From Cloeon dipterum (taxonomy: Eukaryota > Arthropoda > Insecta > Ephemeroptera > Baetidae): DNA of 64,000 bases. The notes under the pieces are model-generated. The model saw nothing but the letters and a program-made list of their open reading frames with translations, did not search any database and was not told where the DNA came from. Below, piece after piece: positions 47,616 through 61,200 of the stretch (positions within the stretch are counted from its first letter, which is position 1; the number at the start of each line of letters is the position of its first letter). Position numbers and translations under genes: made by a program. The stretch is taken from assembly GCF_949628265.1 (NCBI RefSeq), contig NC_088790.1, forward strand, positions 12,032,545 to 12,096,544. Direction: 5' to 3'.

Positions 47616-50600
47616 TCCCCGGCCACTGATGCAATTGTGCGAGTGTTCACCTGTGCGGCAACAAACTCAAATAGACTCCCTGCAAATGCCGACAGTAGTT
47701 TACATAGATATCAGTAGCGGGCCTTCAATTGAGATATCATAGCTATCTAAAGCCGTGTGCTTCGTGCGCGGACAACATTTCATGATTATATTTCATTGAA
47801 GATAAATAAATTAACAAAATAATCTCGAGCTTTTACAACAAGGCCAGCTCGAGAGGGTTGAACTACCCGAAACAGAGTTGTAAACAAAATAGTTAGTTTG
47901 TTAGTTATTTTTCCAAAAAGTGATAATTTTCTAAACATTTTCTGGTTGCGTAAATTTGAAGTAAATTATTTCCTACTCTTGTTATTCATACATCCCTGCG
48001 CACCTTGCACAAAAGCTCTACAATAATTGAAAAATCTTGTCCACAACAGTTTCCAAACTGCGCGCTTTATTTGTCGTGTTTACGAGTTGTGCATAGGGTT
48101 CAATTCGGTCTTGTGCTCGAGAGTGCAAAACACCGGCGAAAACACAGTTGTCCGCCTGTCGATCTAGTTAATTGCTAATTGATCGGACGGCAACAATTGG
48201 CGGGGTCAATGGATAAGAAGGCTGCCTAGTTTCCCCCGAATGCAAGCAGCGTGGCCTTTGGCTCGCGCACGCAGTGCCTCTCTTGACGCGAGGATCGTCT
48301 CGCGGGTCAACGAATCAATTATCGCTATTTTCCTCTCTGTTCTCGCGGACGCAAAAGAATCTATGCAATCCGACTCATAAATTGATACACCGGTCTTCAA
48401 GTGGAAAGTCACGCAAGGATTTTTTGAATGCTCTAACGATTCATGTTAAGGAAGGCCAGGAATGGGAATTATGTGGTATTTCCAGGTTTTTCGCGGGGTT
48501 TGCACATTGCCGATTTTCTCTTCGATACGATTAGAAAATAATAAATTGAATTAGTATTTACAAATGTTGACTTTTATTTCTTTCTACCTGATTTTTTTGG
48601 GAAAATTAAATAAAATACAGCCAATTTTGTTTGCTGGACAATGCGGCTTTTAAATGAGTTTGGATTAAATAGGTGTTCGATTTTTAAATTTTTGCTATCA
48701 GTATTTCATGCTCATATTCTTGACGACTTAATTTGATAGGATGTGGTCACTGAAAATATTTTTTAGATAAGTTATAGAAAAAAATAATCGGATTTTAGAC
48801 CAAAATTGCAAAACCTCAGATATTTTATGACTTTTTGCGTTACCAAGTTTCAGGAAAAATCAAATCAATTTCAGCCCTCGCTGTAAACAACGCACATAAC
48901 GATTTATGTAAACCGCGAACAAATCTGCACTGAAAATTATGGGGAAATCCCAAGGAGATTCCCGGCCTTGAGAGAAACGGTCTAGAATTATTTTAATAAC
49001 TTGAATAAGAGGCTTTTAAATTATATATTTTGCAATGCTTGCTTGTTGGAAACCAGTTTGATAACATTTTAATTGGATAGATGAGATTAAAAGAAGGATT
49101 TTTACAAACTTTTTTACCTGGACTTTAAAAGCTCAGAATAATAGATGGTTCTCGTTTCACTTAAGTGGATTGACGAAGGGAAACAATTGAAAATTATTTG
49201 CATAGTTGATTATTTCAGTTGGTTGGTAAGTTTTGAATCTAACACAAAATAGACAGAAATACTACAACATGTATTTTTCAGCAAAAACTTCAGCACACCT
49301 GCAAATTTTTTTATAGCTGATCCTACTCGTCAATCCACGAATTGTGTTTCATCATTGCAAAATGTGTTGCATTGCAAAGTAAAATAATTTTTCCTGTAAG
49401 GAAACGGAGCTACGCTTTTGAAAAGCTAAACATTACAGACAATTTTTTTCTAAACTTTGCCGAAGTTTTGGCTTTTATTCAATATCCTTTTTTAATCTCT
49501 ACTCTGCATAATATATCCCGTGGGCGTTTGAGCTCACCTGGTCCCGAAAACACCGCCGAGCGGATAACATGAGGCCCGAGTGGCTGAGCTTGGGCCAAAT
49601 GTGGCCACCTTTTCGCCTCCCCGAACCAAGGTCTCTTATTAAAAGACGCAAGAAGAAATCAGAAAAATTTCATATTCAGTTGACTAAAAATAAATTCAGT
49701 TATTATTATATTTTCGAAAGTTAGTAAACATCAAGACGGGAATGAACACTACAATAGAATGAATATTCTGTATAACAATGCTCTCATAATTGATTTCACA
49801 AATTTCCTAAAGCTGTGTAGAAAAAAACTGCACACTATCGTGGGCAAGCGTGCGGTTCAACCAATAATAAAACAGAGAGTGTTTTCCTGTGCACAAAGCC
49901 AGGTCGGCGTTTGTTATCAGTTTTCTAAATATCAAATAGAACAAATCCCCTTTTGCAAAGTAAATATTAATTTATTGAGAAGAATATGATTTCAGAAATA
50001 GGTATATGGCCTTTAGTTTTACTAAAGTAATTCAATTTAATTTAGTGACAAGTAGTGTTCAACAGCTTTGGATCGGGCGTTTTCGCTATTCCGCACACAA
50101 AGCGCGCCTCTGTCGCTTCACCCAAGCGTGTTAGTTTTCACTTAAAATTACAAAATCGATACATTCACGGTGCTCATGAGGTAACCGCGTGCAGTACAAC
50201 CCGAATTTGACCCAGTTACCCCTTGAGCTAAGCGTTGCACACGACCTCAAAAGCTGCGGAAACATTTTTCTCGGAAAAGCAAACAATCAAATATGTGAGC
50301 ACCGTCTGTCTGTGCCAGTATGTTTACCTCTCAAGACGCCGCGATGGAAAACGAGGGGCGAAAGGCTGCTGACTGAGCGGCGTGCGTGGTCCGGTGCGGC
50401 GTCTCCCACAGACTGCAGCCGCGAACGAGCGAGGTCCAAGAGGAGGAAGGCAGCTGCTGCGAAGAGCGTCTCTTCTCGCGTGTGTCGTCAGCAGCGCCGG
50501 CCAGCTGCCACCGCACTGCGCCTTTCTCGTCTCACTCGCCCTGCCAGGCGCCGGCCACGCGAGCACGTTGGCCCAGGTCAGCACATTTTCCCGACTCGGA

Positions 50601-50640
50601 TGGGGGTGCAATGCTGCGCAGTTCCGCCGACCGGAATAAT
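47616..50640 (-). other. 5' region of the SLC22-type gene with two candidate first exons
   Basis: The coding exon is preceded by an acceptor (TTTGCAG) near 47690, so transcription begins further upstream. Two minus-strand donors stand out: GACCAG|GTGAGC, with an exon ending at 49538, and TTGAGAG|GTAAAC, with an exon ending at 50328. The second abuts a GC-rich block (50330-50640) that looks like a promoter. No coding gene is evident in between; the remainder is AT-rich intron or intergenic DNA. Confidence 0.4.
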
Positions 50641-52299
50641 TGTTTGTTGCTGATTCGAGCCGTCTCCAAGGACTGTTATTTTGTGCATGCTGCTATTTAG
50701 TGCGCCTGAATTAATTAGGTCTAAAAATATTTTGTTTCTTTTCGCATGTTCAATGATTGGTTTCAAAACGGGAGGAGAGAGTGTAGAAAGGCATTGCGTG
50801 CGCGATATGTTAGTGCAAAAAGGAAACTAGCTATTAATAGCCATGAAAGAGAATCTCGTGCAAAATTTATCTGTGAGTTCACACTTGCAAAAATTCAAAG
50901 ATGCATGAAAAAAGGCTTCGAGGATGTAGAAACCCGTGAGTTAAAGTTACATCACAGAAAATATACTTGTCTGAAGTCTGAACGAAGTTCTCCGTTCAAT
51001 TTCCCCTGAATGTCTTCCCATTTCAAGCCGTGTTTGCGTATCATCACGGGTGACGTCACTGTTTGCGAAAATGTTGCCATCACCACACATATATTGATTT
51101 TCGCAGTTGTGTGCCGAAATCGTTTCTTTGTGGCAAAAATATGGCTGTAAAATTAGTGTAAAATTTTTCCTGGCTTGTCCCCAAATAATGAATTCCTTTT
51201 TAGAAATAAATAAAGTTATACAATGTTGCACCTAAAAATAACTTGTTTCCCTCCATCATTAAAAGAAGCTTTCGTTTCCATAAAAAGTATCATGATGATC
51301 TTAAAAGAAAAACATCGAAATATCTTTCCTTTGGGTTTGAACGTATTGTTCCCTTTTAAAAAGATCGCATATTTTTCAAATTTATTTTGGAAAAAGAGTA
51401 CTTAATAAAATTTGGAAAGGTAAAACCTACTGTCATTTGATTGTAATTTTAAAGTCACAGATGTAGAAACTGGAACTGACAAAATCCATATGTGAAAAGC
51501 ACCTCTTTTGTCCCTTAAAAATTAATTTCCTATGGAGCCGATTTTATCTTTTTTTAGATAGTTTTTTTTTGTTCAAATGGCGATTGGAAACTCAGATTAA
51601 AATACATCAGATTGTTTAGAGCTCATGTTGGAATGCACAATTTTAGTTAAATAAATGCACCGCTCGGCCGGCAGCTGAATGCTAGTCTAGTTCCTCCCCC
51701 ATGTGATATTTCACGCAGTTAAAGTTTTAACCCCGACCGTCATCGTCACTAAAATAACAACAATACAACCATAAGCACGTGAATGCTAGACCAAAATAAC
51801 GTTGATCTGTTCTTGAACTAAATCAACTCTAGGCCAAAATTAATTTGTCAAATTGGCTCTTTGAAATCATCAGCGTAGTGTTTGAAAACAAAACCTATAC
51901 GTGTGCGTGTGTGTGCAAGAAATGAAAACACAGCATTCCAGTAGAAACATCATCTCCTAAACATTTATTTCTTTGTTGCCATCCAGAATAAAAATATTCA
52001 TGAAGCGGAATGAGACGTACTTTTACAATCAGTTCTATAGTTTTAAACTTGATTTTGTACATTGAAAGACAGCGTAAAAGTGTCAGGCATGGTGCAGTTC
52101 TTGAATATTTATTGCGCTAAATCTGAGTTTAAATTGCTTTTACAGTAGAAAATTAAGTAAATATAATAAATAAATTACAGTTTTCCAACTGATAAAGTTG
52201 TACAATTAGCTGCTCAAAAAAGCATGTATCGGAAGACGAGGTGCGAAAAATATAAATTGTCGGCTAAAAAACTAATAGTTTTGTTCGCTTCTTGATATA
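50641..52299. other. intergenic DNA and intersectin 3' flank
   Basis: No supported gene. The right part (about 51960-52299) is probably the 3' UTR of the minus-strand intersectin gene, with minus-strand AATAAA at 52108-52113 and 51964-51969. The rest is AT-rich with short, feature-free open frames. Confidence 0.5.
52108..52113 (-). terminator. polyadenylation signal of the intersectin gene
   Basis: Minus-strand AATAAA about 190 bases past the stop. A second copy lies at 51964-51969. Confidence 0.5.
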
Positions 52300-55200
52300 T
52301 CAAATAAGCCTCTGCCGGTGGCTGGGAATGCTGGTCGACTCGAACAGTCTGAGGTCCAGTTTGATGGACAGTGTGCCCGACTTCACCTCGCGCAGGCGTA
52401 GCGTGTTATTGAATGGACCAGTTGAGGCCGACGTCGCGTCGAACGGAATGTCTTTGATGCGCACCTCAGCTCGACCAAGGAACTCTGCACAAAACACATG
52501 AACCGTTTTATATGATTATACACTGATTGCATTGAATAAGATTTTATTGGTTGCTGATGCTGCAGATTCCCTTTATTATTATCATCATAGGATTTTTTCA
52601 GTGAGCAATCCCCTAGAAATGAAATTATATCTAACTGCTGTTGGTAAGTAACAAAGATCCATTTCATCGCTTAAAAATTTTAAATAAGACATTACGCAGA
52701 AATCTATCTAACGCGCTTAAATTTTAAAAATTAATAGATTATGTCCAGGGAAACGGATTTATTTTTAATGGAAACAATACGTCCAAAAATATTTAAAATA
52801 TGTTCAGCAAGAAGTTAATTGGAAACTGAATAAAAATTAGATAAAAAATCAATCAAAAGAGATGTTTTGGGCAGTGCTTTCTTAACTGCTAATTAGGGCA
52901 GAGACGTCTTAAGTCTTTTACTCTAACCCGAAATTTTTGGAATCGGTCTCCGCGGCAAGCACAGTCCACTACTTGCTAAGGATATATGATAATTTTTTTC
53001 TTGCGTATTTTCATTATTATTTTCCCTCCAAAAATACTTGCTCACCATTTGGTGCGAAGTAGCCTTTGCTGAAAACGGTGAAGCACAGAACGTCCTCGTT
53101 GAGGTCCTTGATGAGGAATTGCATGTTAAAGTTCCACTTGGGATTCGGACCGCTAACTGCGGGAGTCCGCTTCTCCTGAGATCCCATGCTGACATCGCAG
53201 AAAATGTCACTCTTGCCTGTTGCGGAAATTTAGAAGAAAAGCTCAAATTTCAACGCTTGCGAAAGTTACCTGAGGAACCCTTTGAGCCAATTTGCTCCCC
53301 AGAGACATGCAAGATTTGGAGAGAGCCCTTAGGAGGGCGCTGACGAACTATAACAAGCAGAGAAAAGAAGAAAAATGCAGAAAGACGAGCGTGCCAAAAA
53401 TGTTAAATTACATTGTTAGAAAACAGTGCCTGCAAATATTTCTAGTGAGGTTAGTAACAAAAAGAGATTAGTTTCACGCAGTCAGATAATGCCATGCTTA
53501 AATCGGAGATTTTTACCAGACGATTGGCTTAGGGTGTCAGCGTCGATGACGGCTATCATCACACGGCCTATAGCGCCAAAACTGCTTTTCTCTGAAATAG
53601 TCAATCGCTCGAATTCTTAAGTTTCCCGTTATTAATCAGAGCTGAATTTTAAGTAACAGCCACGAGTCTGAATGAAAGCAGATCAACAATTTTCCAATTT
53701 ATATACCAACTTTTTTAGCTGATGTACCCCAGGCAAAAGCAAAATACTCACTTGATTGCTGACGCAGAAGGAAGCTGCTCTCCTTTTCAAGAAAGGCCGA
53801 TTTGGCCTCAGTTAGGAGTCGAAGCCAAAGACTCCGTTCTGAGTACGACGGCGCGTTCAGCAAGTAGCTCCGGTTGTCGTCCTGCAGCACAAGCTCCTCG
53901 TTCTCGTTGCCGGCGCTGAACTTGATTTCGTTTAAGAAAAACGGCTGTTCGACAATAAATGACTTAATGCGCATTTGAATATGGTGAGCAGCTTGCTAAC
54001 CTTCTTGTAGATCTTCATCGTGATGCCCTTGTGCCGCTCGAATGAGAAGGCAGTACTTTTGAGAGGTTTGTTGGGACTCGCAAGGAGGAGGAAGTCATTC
54101 ATCAAGAAGCCAACTAGCTCTCGTCCACTGTTAACCTGTGAGGAGAAGAATAATTCAACCCATCAGCACTAGAAATTTAAAGGTCATTGACGCTACCTTT
54201 TTCAGGACACCAAAGTGGATTAACTTTCTCTGTCCGAGCATGTTGGTCAGGGAGTTGAAGACGAGTTGTTCTTCGAGTTGGTCAGCTTGCACGTTGCGCT
54301 GCAGCCACTCCAGTCGATCAGAGTCCTCCCTCTCGCGCACCCCTTCGTTTACAAGCGTGCAGAATTCTTCGGCGCTGGCCATTGCTTCTTCTAGGTTCTG
54401 GTGGTCTGGGTGGTCTTCAGGTGTGTTTTCCAGAATCTAAGTTTCATGATTGTAATTAATTTTATGACCGGTTTTTGCATAGCTCAAATACATAGGGATT
54501 AGAAATTTTAAAATATTTTTCTATTATTTTAAGATTAAAAAAGATTGCAATGTAAGGTGATTTTTAATTTTTTTTTCTTTGAAACCTGTATAAATTAACT
54601 AAAACGGTTTGAACTTTGCACTAAATCAGCTCACTTGATTCAGAATCATTTTTCAGGAGTCTTAAAAGTAACGTTTGAACAAAAGTTAAATATTTCGTAG
54701 AAAATTAAAATCATATCTGACCGTAGCCCATTTTAAAAGCTCTGTGAATCTTCAAAGTTTTTCTGGCTATTATTTAAAATATTTTTCTAATTTAAGATAC
54801 AAATTGCTTGAGATGATTTAGAGTGAGGCTTAAGTATGAAAATTAAATTGAATTGTGCTTATTTGACATCTTATAATGGCACACTTTGTATCAATTTTCT
54901 TTAATACACATCTTAAAAAGTCAATTCCAACGTGAAAATAATTCCCATTACTTGAAGCTGTCAATTGTTCCCATTTTTATCAACAACCTTTTTGCGTTGC
55001 ATTGAGTATAGCATCCCTTAATATAGAACGAGTATCTTTTAATTGAGATAACCTTTTTGATGATGAGGGGATATTTAGTGATCCTCTGCATGGGTTTGAT
55101 GAGAAACGAGCTGAGGGGCAGACCCTTGGCCACAGATTGAATCTCGCACTGCCGCACAAAGCTACGGAACTCGGGAGTATTTTCCGTGTGGTACTGCAGC

Positions 55201-58200
55201 AGGTCGGCGGCGCGCAACTGGCAGCTGAAGAAACGTGCGTACGCAGCCATTCGAGGTAACTGGAATTAAACATTTAACAACTATTTTGTTGGTCAAACAA
55301 ATGACTTTTTTTATCTCCACCATGGTTTGAAGCTTCTAATCAAACCTGAGAATTTCGTTCGTTCATTTTCGAAAATTTAATTTGGTAAATTATCACTCAC
55401 GTTCTCGCACAGAATGTCACCTATCATGCGAATTTCTCCTCCAGGACTCATGTCTCGACGCACCCTGAGCGCACTGTTTGACAGGTTAAACTTTATATTT
55501 TATCTAGATGAACCTAGCGAGTAGAGGTGAACCTTAGGAAGACGCAGTTGCACTGCAGTATGTCCTTCCAGTTGACGAAAATTTTCTCCACGTCCTCCTT
55601 GCTGATGACATTTGACTCCAGCAGCGGCTTTTCAAACGCCTTTCCAGCACCAGAGCAAAATCCAATTTAACGAATTCCCCAAGTCAAGTTTTGATTGTAT
55701 AAAAATAATAATAAAAGGAAAGTTTGCCCTTTCATGTCAAAAATGCACTAACTGTAGCAGACTCGTAAATATTGGAATCTTTAAAAGTATATACCTCGTG
55801 GACGACAGTCATGTCGTTGATGTAGCTTTGCTCGGTCTCGATCAGTTCGGTGATGTAGCCCTGTCTGGCGCGTTCGGGGCCACTCATCCTGGCTGCGAAC
55901 CAATGACTGACATTTAGACACCGGCAGCGCCAATTTGTCTGTTCTACGGTCTGCGCAAATAGGACAAAAGCAGGGCTTTTTGTGCATGGGGGGGGGGTGG
56001 CGTGAGAGAAAAAAATCCAGTTTTGTTTCAACAAGTAATAATTTATTTCGTTACAATTTATCATACTTTAAATAACGTGATGGAGCGGAAAAATATAATA
56101 ATGGAATGGTCAATGTAAAGAAATTATCAAATAAGAATCTCGGTTTTCGCTCAAGGAAAAAATCAGTTCGTTTTGAGTGAAAATAATCATTAAAGGGTAA
56201 TGTCGCCAATACACTCGGTTTAAAATAAAAGCGGGAAATTTACATAGAAACGAGAAAAAGATCACAAAGGTTGCGAAAATCACCAGATCTACATCGATAC
56301 ACATCATCATATTAATAACCTTCAACTACAGCAGTGATATAGTACTCAAAACTTGCCCCGCCTCTATTTGATAATTGCGGAGCTCCCTAAATACTTTTGT
56401 AAGCTTAATATTTGAGGTTATTTTCAGCTTTTATAACAGTTTTCACGAGACAAACATCGAATCTGCTCAAAGTTGCAACCAGCTAACAGTGGATAAACGT
56501 GTGTTTACTATTGATTTTCATAAATTCTGCAGCAACTCAACAACATATTGGTCCGTGGCAACAAAAACAATTTTAAAACTCAGACGGCACTGATTGAGGT
56601 TAATACTTTTATAAATTTCAACCATATATCAGAGCGTTACTCGCTCACGTCAGACACAAGAGTGAAACTAGTCCAAAAGCCGAATTACAAGAGAGATAAA
56701 TAGAGAGAAAGGTGGAGTTGCCAGGCTGAGAGTTTCCCATCTTCCTGCCGAGAAGGCCGAGCAGTCTCTTCAGGTTCCTTTTTGTGAAGGCAAGCACAGA
56801 GAGAAAAATGCCAAGTCAAAGTAAGTCAGCATATCAGAGAAGGCGAGAATAAGAACATTCTAAAGCGAAACCAAATGAAAACGTGTGCGCGCGTAAATAA
56901 AAAAAGCCCTGCATTTGCGTGTGTACGGGGCAACCCAAAAAGGGTGCTTTTCAGACTCAGCAAGGTGGCGGATACTCACAGTTGTCCGTCGGAATAGCGG
57001 AGACATAGTTGCTTGGGAAGAGGCCTGACAAGCCGTGCAGTTCACCCTTCCACCATGAAGGGTCATCGCGAGAGGTCACCGTGATCACTTCGTCTTTTTC
57101 GAAACTCAGCTCGTCAGAGTTCTGAGCCACGTACGAGTACATGGCGATAACCCGATCTGAGAAGGACAGAAAAGTGTTAAGTGAAATTTAAGGCTGATTT
57201 GAACTTTCAAGGAAACTCCGAGTTCCTTTCAAAACAACTGTCTTGAATTTTTTTGAAGAATGTTTACGATATTTTTTATGGTTTTTTAGTAGCTAGCTTG
57301 TGTCTTACTGACAAATTGAAGTATTTTTATAACAATACTTAGTAGAAATTTTTAAGAGTAAAGATTTATTTCAGATTGTCAAAAATTAAATTTAAAATAG
57401 AGTTTTTCTGTAAGTTACGTACAAAATAATTGCAATACTGTGATAAAAATTTAACTGGATATAGCAAAAATTATCAGCTTTTAGATCATATAAGTATATT
57501 TATATTTTTAGTGTAATTTTACTATGTTTTGCTAGAAAGATGAATCTAAAATTTAAAACACACCTTTTCCTGGCATCGGACTAGGCGTGTCCCTGAACTT
57601 GGCTGTTGGCGTAGTGCGGCCGCTGGCAGTGCCTGACGAGACGAGGAGCTTGACGTAGGATGCGGGGAACCAGCCGACCTGGCGCTTCTTACCCTTGGCC
57701 TGCAGCTCACCTTCCCACCAGCCGGTTGTGGTCTTCTTGCGCACCATCACTAACTGGCCGCGGTTGAGACTGAGCTGCTCGGTACTGGTCGCCTTGTATG
57801 GGGCCAGAACCTGAGCGATTTCTGGTTTCTTGCCTTTGCCCTGCAAGGCGAGACACATTGATAATTTCCGAAATAGCTACACTCAGGTCAGAATTATATA
57901 TACAGCCAAAATAATGGGAATCAGAGAGATAAGGTGCAGAAATACAGAAGAGTAAGAAGAGGAAATCGTAGATAAAGATCTCAAAAATTTATTTAAAAAA
58001 ATTTTGACGGGAGAATATTTGGATAACCTATCCAAAAAATCATTACCAAAAGTTACCATGCCAAAGAATTTTCCAGGCTACTCATTCTCACAGAGAGCAG
58101 GATGCAGGGAATAAAAATCGTTCCTTCATTTGTTTTACTGATAAGAGTACCTTGCTGGGCGACTTAGGCCCGAAAAATTCTGGCGGAAATAGCGTGTTCG

Positions 58201-61200
58201 GAGACATCATGGACAGCTATTGATAGCAACAACCACAGTTGGTTACTGTCCGCGAAATTACTCTTGGACTTAAGCGTTTCATTCAGTTTAGTAAACTTTT
58301 TAAATAGAGTTCGAGATATTGACATGTTTTTCAGATTTCTCCCTGGTTCTTAAGAGAGAAATAGAGAGTGTACCAAACGCCCAAGTCACAAAGTTAAATC
58401 AGTTTCAGAAAATAAACTCAAACTTACCATAGGCAGAGGTGACTTAGACCCAAGTGAATCTGGCGTTGTAACCGACTCAGTTTTAGCCTGTAACGGCAGT
58501 CAAAACGGTTAGTCACAATTCATTTCCAGGGTGTTATTACAAGAATTAGAGAAAAAGCAGGGAAAGCAAGCACAATACCTTAAAGTTTTGCTGCTCGGTG
58601 ATCTGCTTGACTTCGTCATGTAAAGCAGACTTTTCAGCCTGGGTCTCCTGGGAGGCCGCAACCGCAGCCACAGCGGCGTTGATATCGACTCCCGTGTTCT
58701 AGACACAAATCGACACTCGGGGTTAAGCACTACTAGGGTAGTAATTGCTAGCACATGGTTTGCTGAAAAATTAATTTCAGTTTTCTTTTCCTACACAACA
58801 TTAAAATTGTTGTACAGGCTCAAATTTCTGGCAAATTATTTATTGGTTTAAAAATTTAAATCAAATTTACTAGAAGTAAATGCGTTCAATGAAATATTGT
58901 AATCGCTTCTTTTTTCCAGAAATAGGGAATAGGATAACATAATTTCAAACTAAATTTGGTTCTTCGAATTGAAATTTTCGACTCGTAGTTGCTTTAAAAT
59001 AAAGATTTTGAGATTTAAATTTTTGAACTGAAAGTAAATTTTCTGCTGGCATTTAGTTGGCACACAAATAAAACTGTTAGTTTCAATCTAGCGAAAATAC
59101 AAAGGCACAACATAACTGCAAATCAATAACTTACATCAGGCTGGTCAGGCGCTTCCTGCGTCTCAATAATTGAGACATAGCTGGCGGGGAACAGGCCGGT
59201 CTTCTCTCCATTGATTGTTCCCGTCCACCACTCACCGTCCTTCTTTGATACCAAAATAACTTCACCCTGGTTGAAGCTGAGGTCTCCCGACTCCTCAGAT
59301 TGGTACGGATACATCGCCATGTAGTACTCTGCAAAAATAAGGGTTTGAACCTTGCAGGCAAGTCAATGAATTCAATGGAACGAATTTTCAAAGGCTTATG
59401 TGCTTGAAGGGGCGGTATAATGGCACACCATTTTAACTCACATCACTGGGCTATAAAATCAATTGAGAGATCGATATATAAATTCCACAACTTTTTGAGC
59501 CCTCATTGAAAGTTAGCAGAAAAAGAATAGCTGCTTCTTCAACATCATAGTGGGTTCACTTATTATGTTTTAGAATTCAAATAAAACATATTTGAAAGCC
59601 TAATTTGTATTAGTTTACCTCCAGCTGCCGCGATTGAAGGTGTTGAGTCCTCGATCTTGACATACGAGTTGGGGAACCAACCTTGGAGGCCATTAAGCTC
59701 GCCATAACTCCACTGGTCTTGCTGCTCATGCACTGTGATGACGACGCCTTTGCTGAAGTTCAAGTGGCTCGCCTTCTTGCCCTTGAATGAGTAGAGAGTG
59801 CGAGCGAACACGTTTGGCATTGTCTGACCAGTGCCCAGGGTGGGAGTTGACACGGGATCGACCACCGCTGGACCATGGTCCGTCAGGGATCCATTGTCAC
59901 TTGTTGTCTCAGGCACCTCAGCGATTCCCCTGTGGATAGAGAGGACATGAGTCAAGTCTGTGAATGGTTCATTATTTCAAACTAATTTTAAGGAATTGAT
60001 TAAATAGCAAGCAAGACAAAACCCCCTTTTTTATTTCTTTTTCATTTAGTGCTTAATTTTCCTTAATTGTGTGCCAATGGGAGAAGCCATTATAAAATCG
60101 GTTGGTACACAAATTAGTGCATGAAACATCAAAATGAGTGTCAAGTTTTAGCTTACTCCAGTGGCTTGCGCTCTTCGGTCTCGACAGCAGCCACATTGCC
60201 ATTCGAGACCACCTCCGTGTCTATCCTCTCAACGTATGACTCGGGGAACCAGCCTGTTGAGTCCCTGATTTTTCCAGCCAGCCAGCCAGGTTCAGCGTTG
60301 TGGTCGTCTGGTACAAGGATCACGTCTCCCGGCTGGAAGCTCAGCTCGTCGGGGTTGCGTGCAACAAATTCAAAGAGAGCTCTGTATCTTGTCATGCCAG
60401 GTACAGCTGCGAGACAAAACAAGTATTAATTTAATATCTGGTTTCAGAATGTAGAAGCATAAATCCTGACCTTCAACCGGAGTCGCCTCAGGTTGAGGAA
60501 CGGTGGTGGAGGACCAAGTTGAATCAGTATTCCAGGTGTTTTGGTTCGGCTCCTGCGAGGTCCAGGTGTTAGTGGTGCCAGAATCGCCCCACTGCGCGTT
60601 GTAGTCATCTACAACGCGGTTCTTCATAATGCACACTTTCTGCCTCTTGTCTTCAAAATCTGGATAACTTATCTCGCATCGATCGATCAGACCTTTCAGC
60701 GTCTTCCTGAGCTCAGCCAGAGCCTGGTTGTTGTTCTTGATGTCTTGCCTCTTCTGCTCGTTCTCCTTATCCTGCTCATTAAGCTTATCCTGCATTTGCT
60801 TCAGAATGATCTGAGAAACGTAATTCACGGTAAATATTCTGAACCACAACTTCCTGCAAACACCACTAACTTGTTTATTATTAAACGCGTGGTTAACATC
60901 AGCGCCGTCAACGGCAGAGTTGGCCCTGTTCCTCGCGTCCATTCGAGCCTTCTCCTGAGACAGATTAACTAACCGGTTGTTTTGCTCCCTGCAATAATTA
61001 TTCCAGAGTCTCTGTCGCATTTCAGCAAAGCATATTTCACCTCAATTTAGCCTTGAGAGCGCTCATTTCAGCCATACTTTCGTCGCGGGTGGCGCGCATC
61101 CCGTCAATCGTTGTTTTCACAGCTGAAACGGCAGCTCTTGTCTCAGATATCTTCTGTGATAGCTCCCGCACTTTCTCGCTCTGGAAGGATTTTTTTTAAA

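Noticed and set aside
50189-50653. 154-codon plus-strand frame
   Set aside because: Composition-driven open frame in a GC-rich promoter-like block; no domain and no splice context on that strand.
53339-53347. Acceptor at 53341-53340 for the intersectin cassette exon
   Set aside because: It gives a stop in the required phase; the acceptor at 53349-53348 keeps frame.
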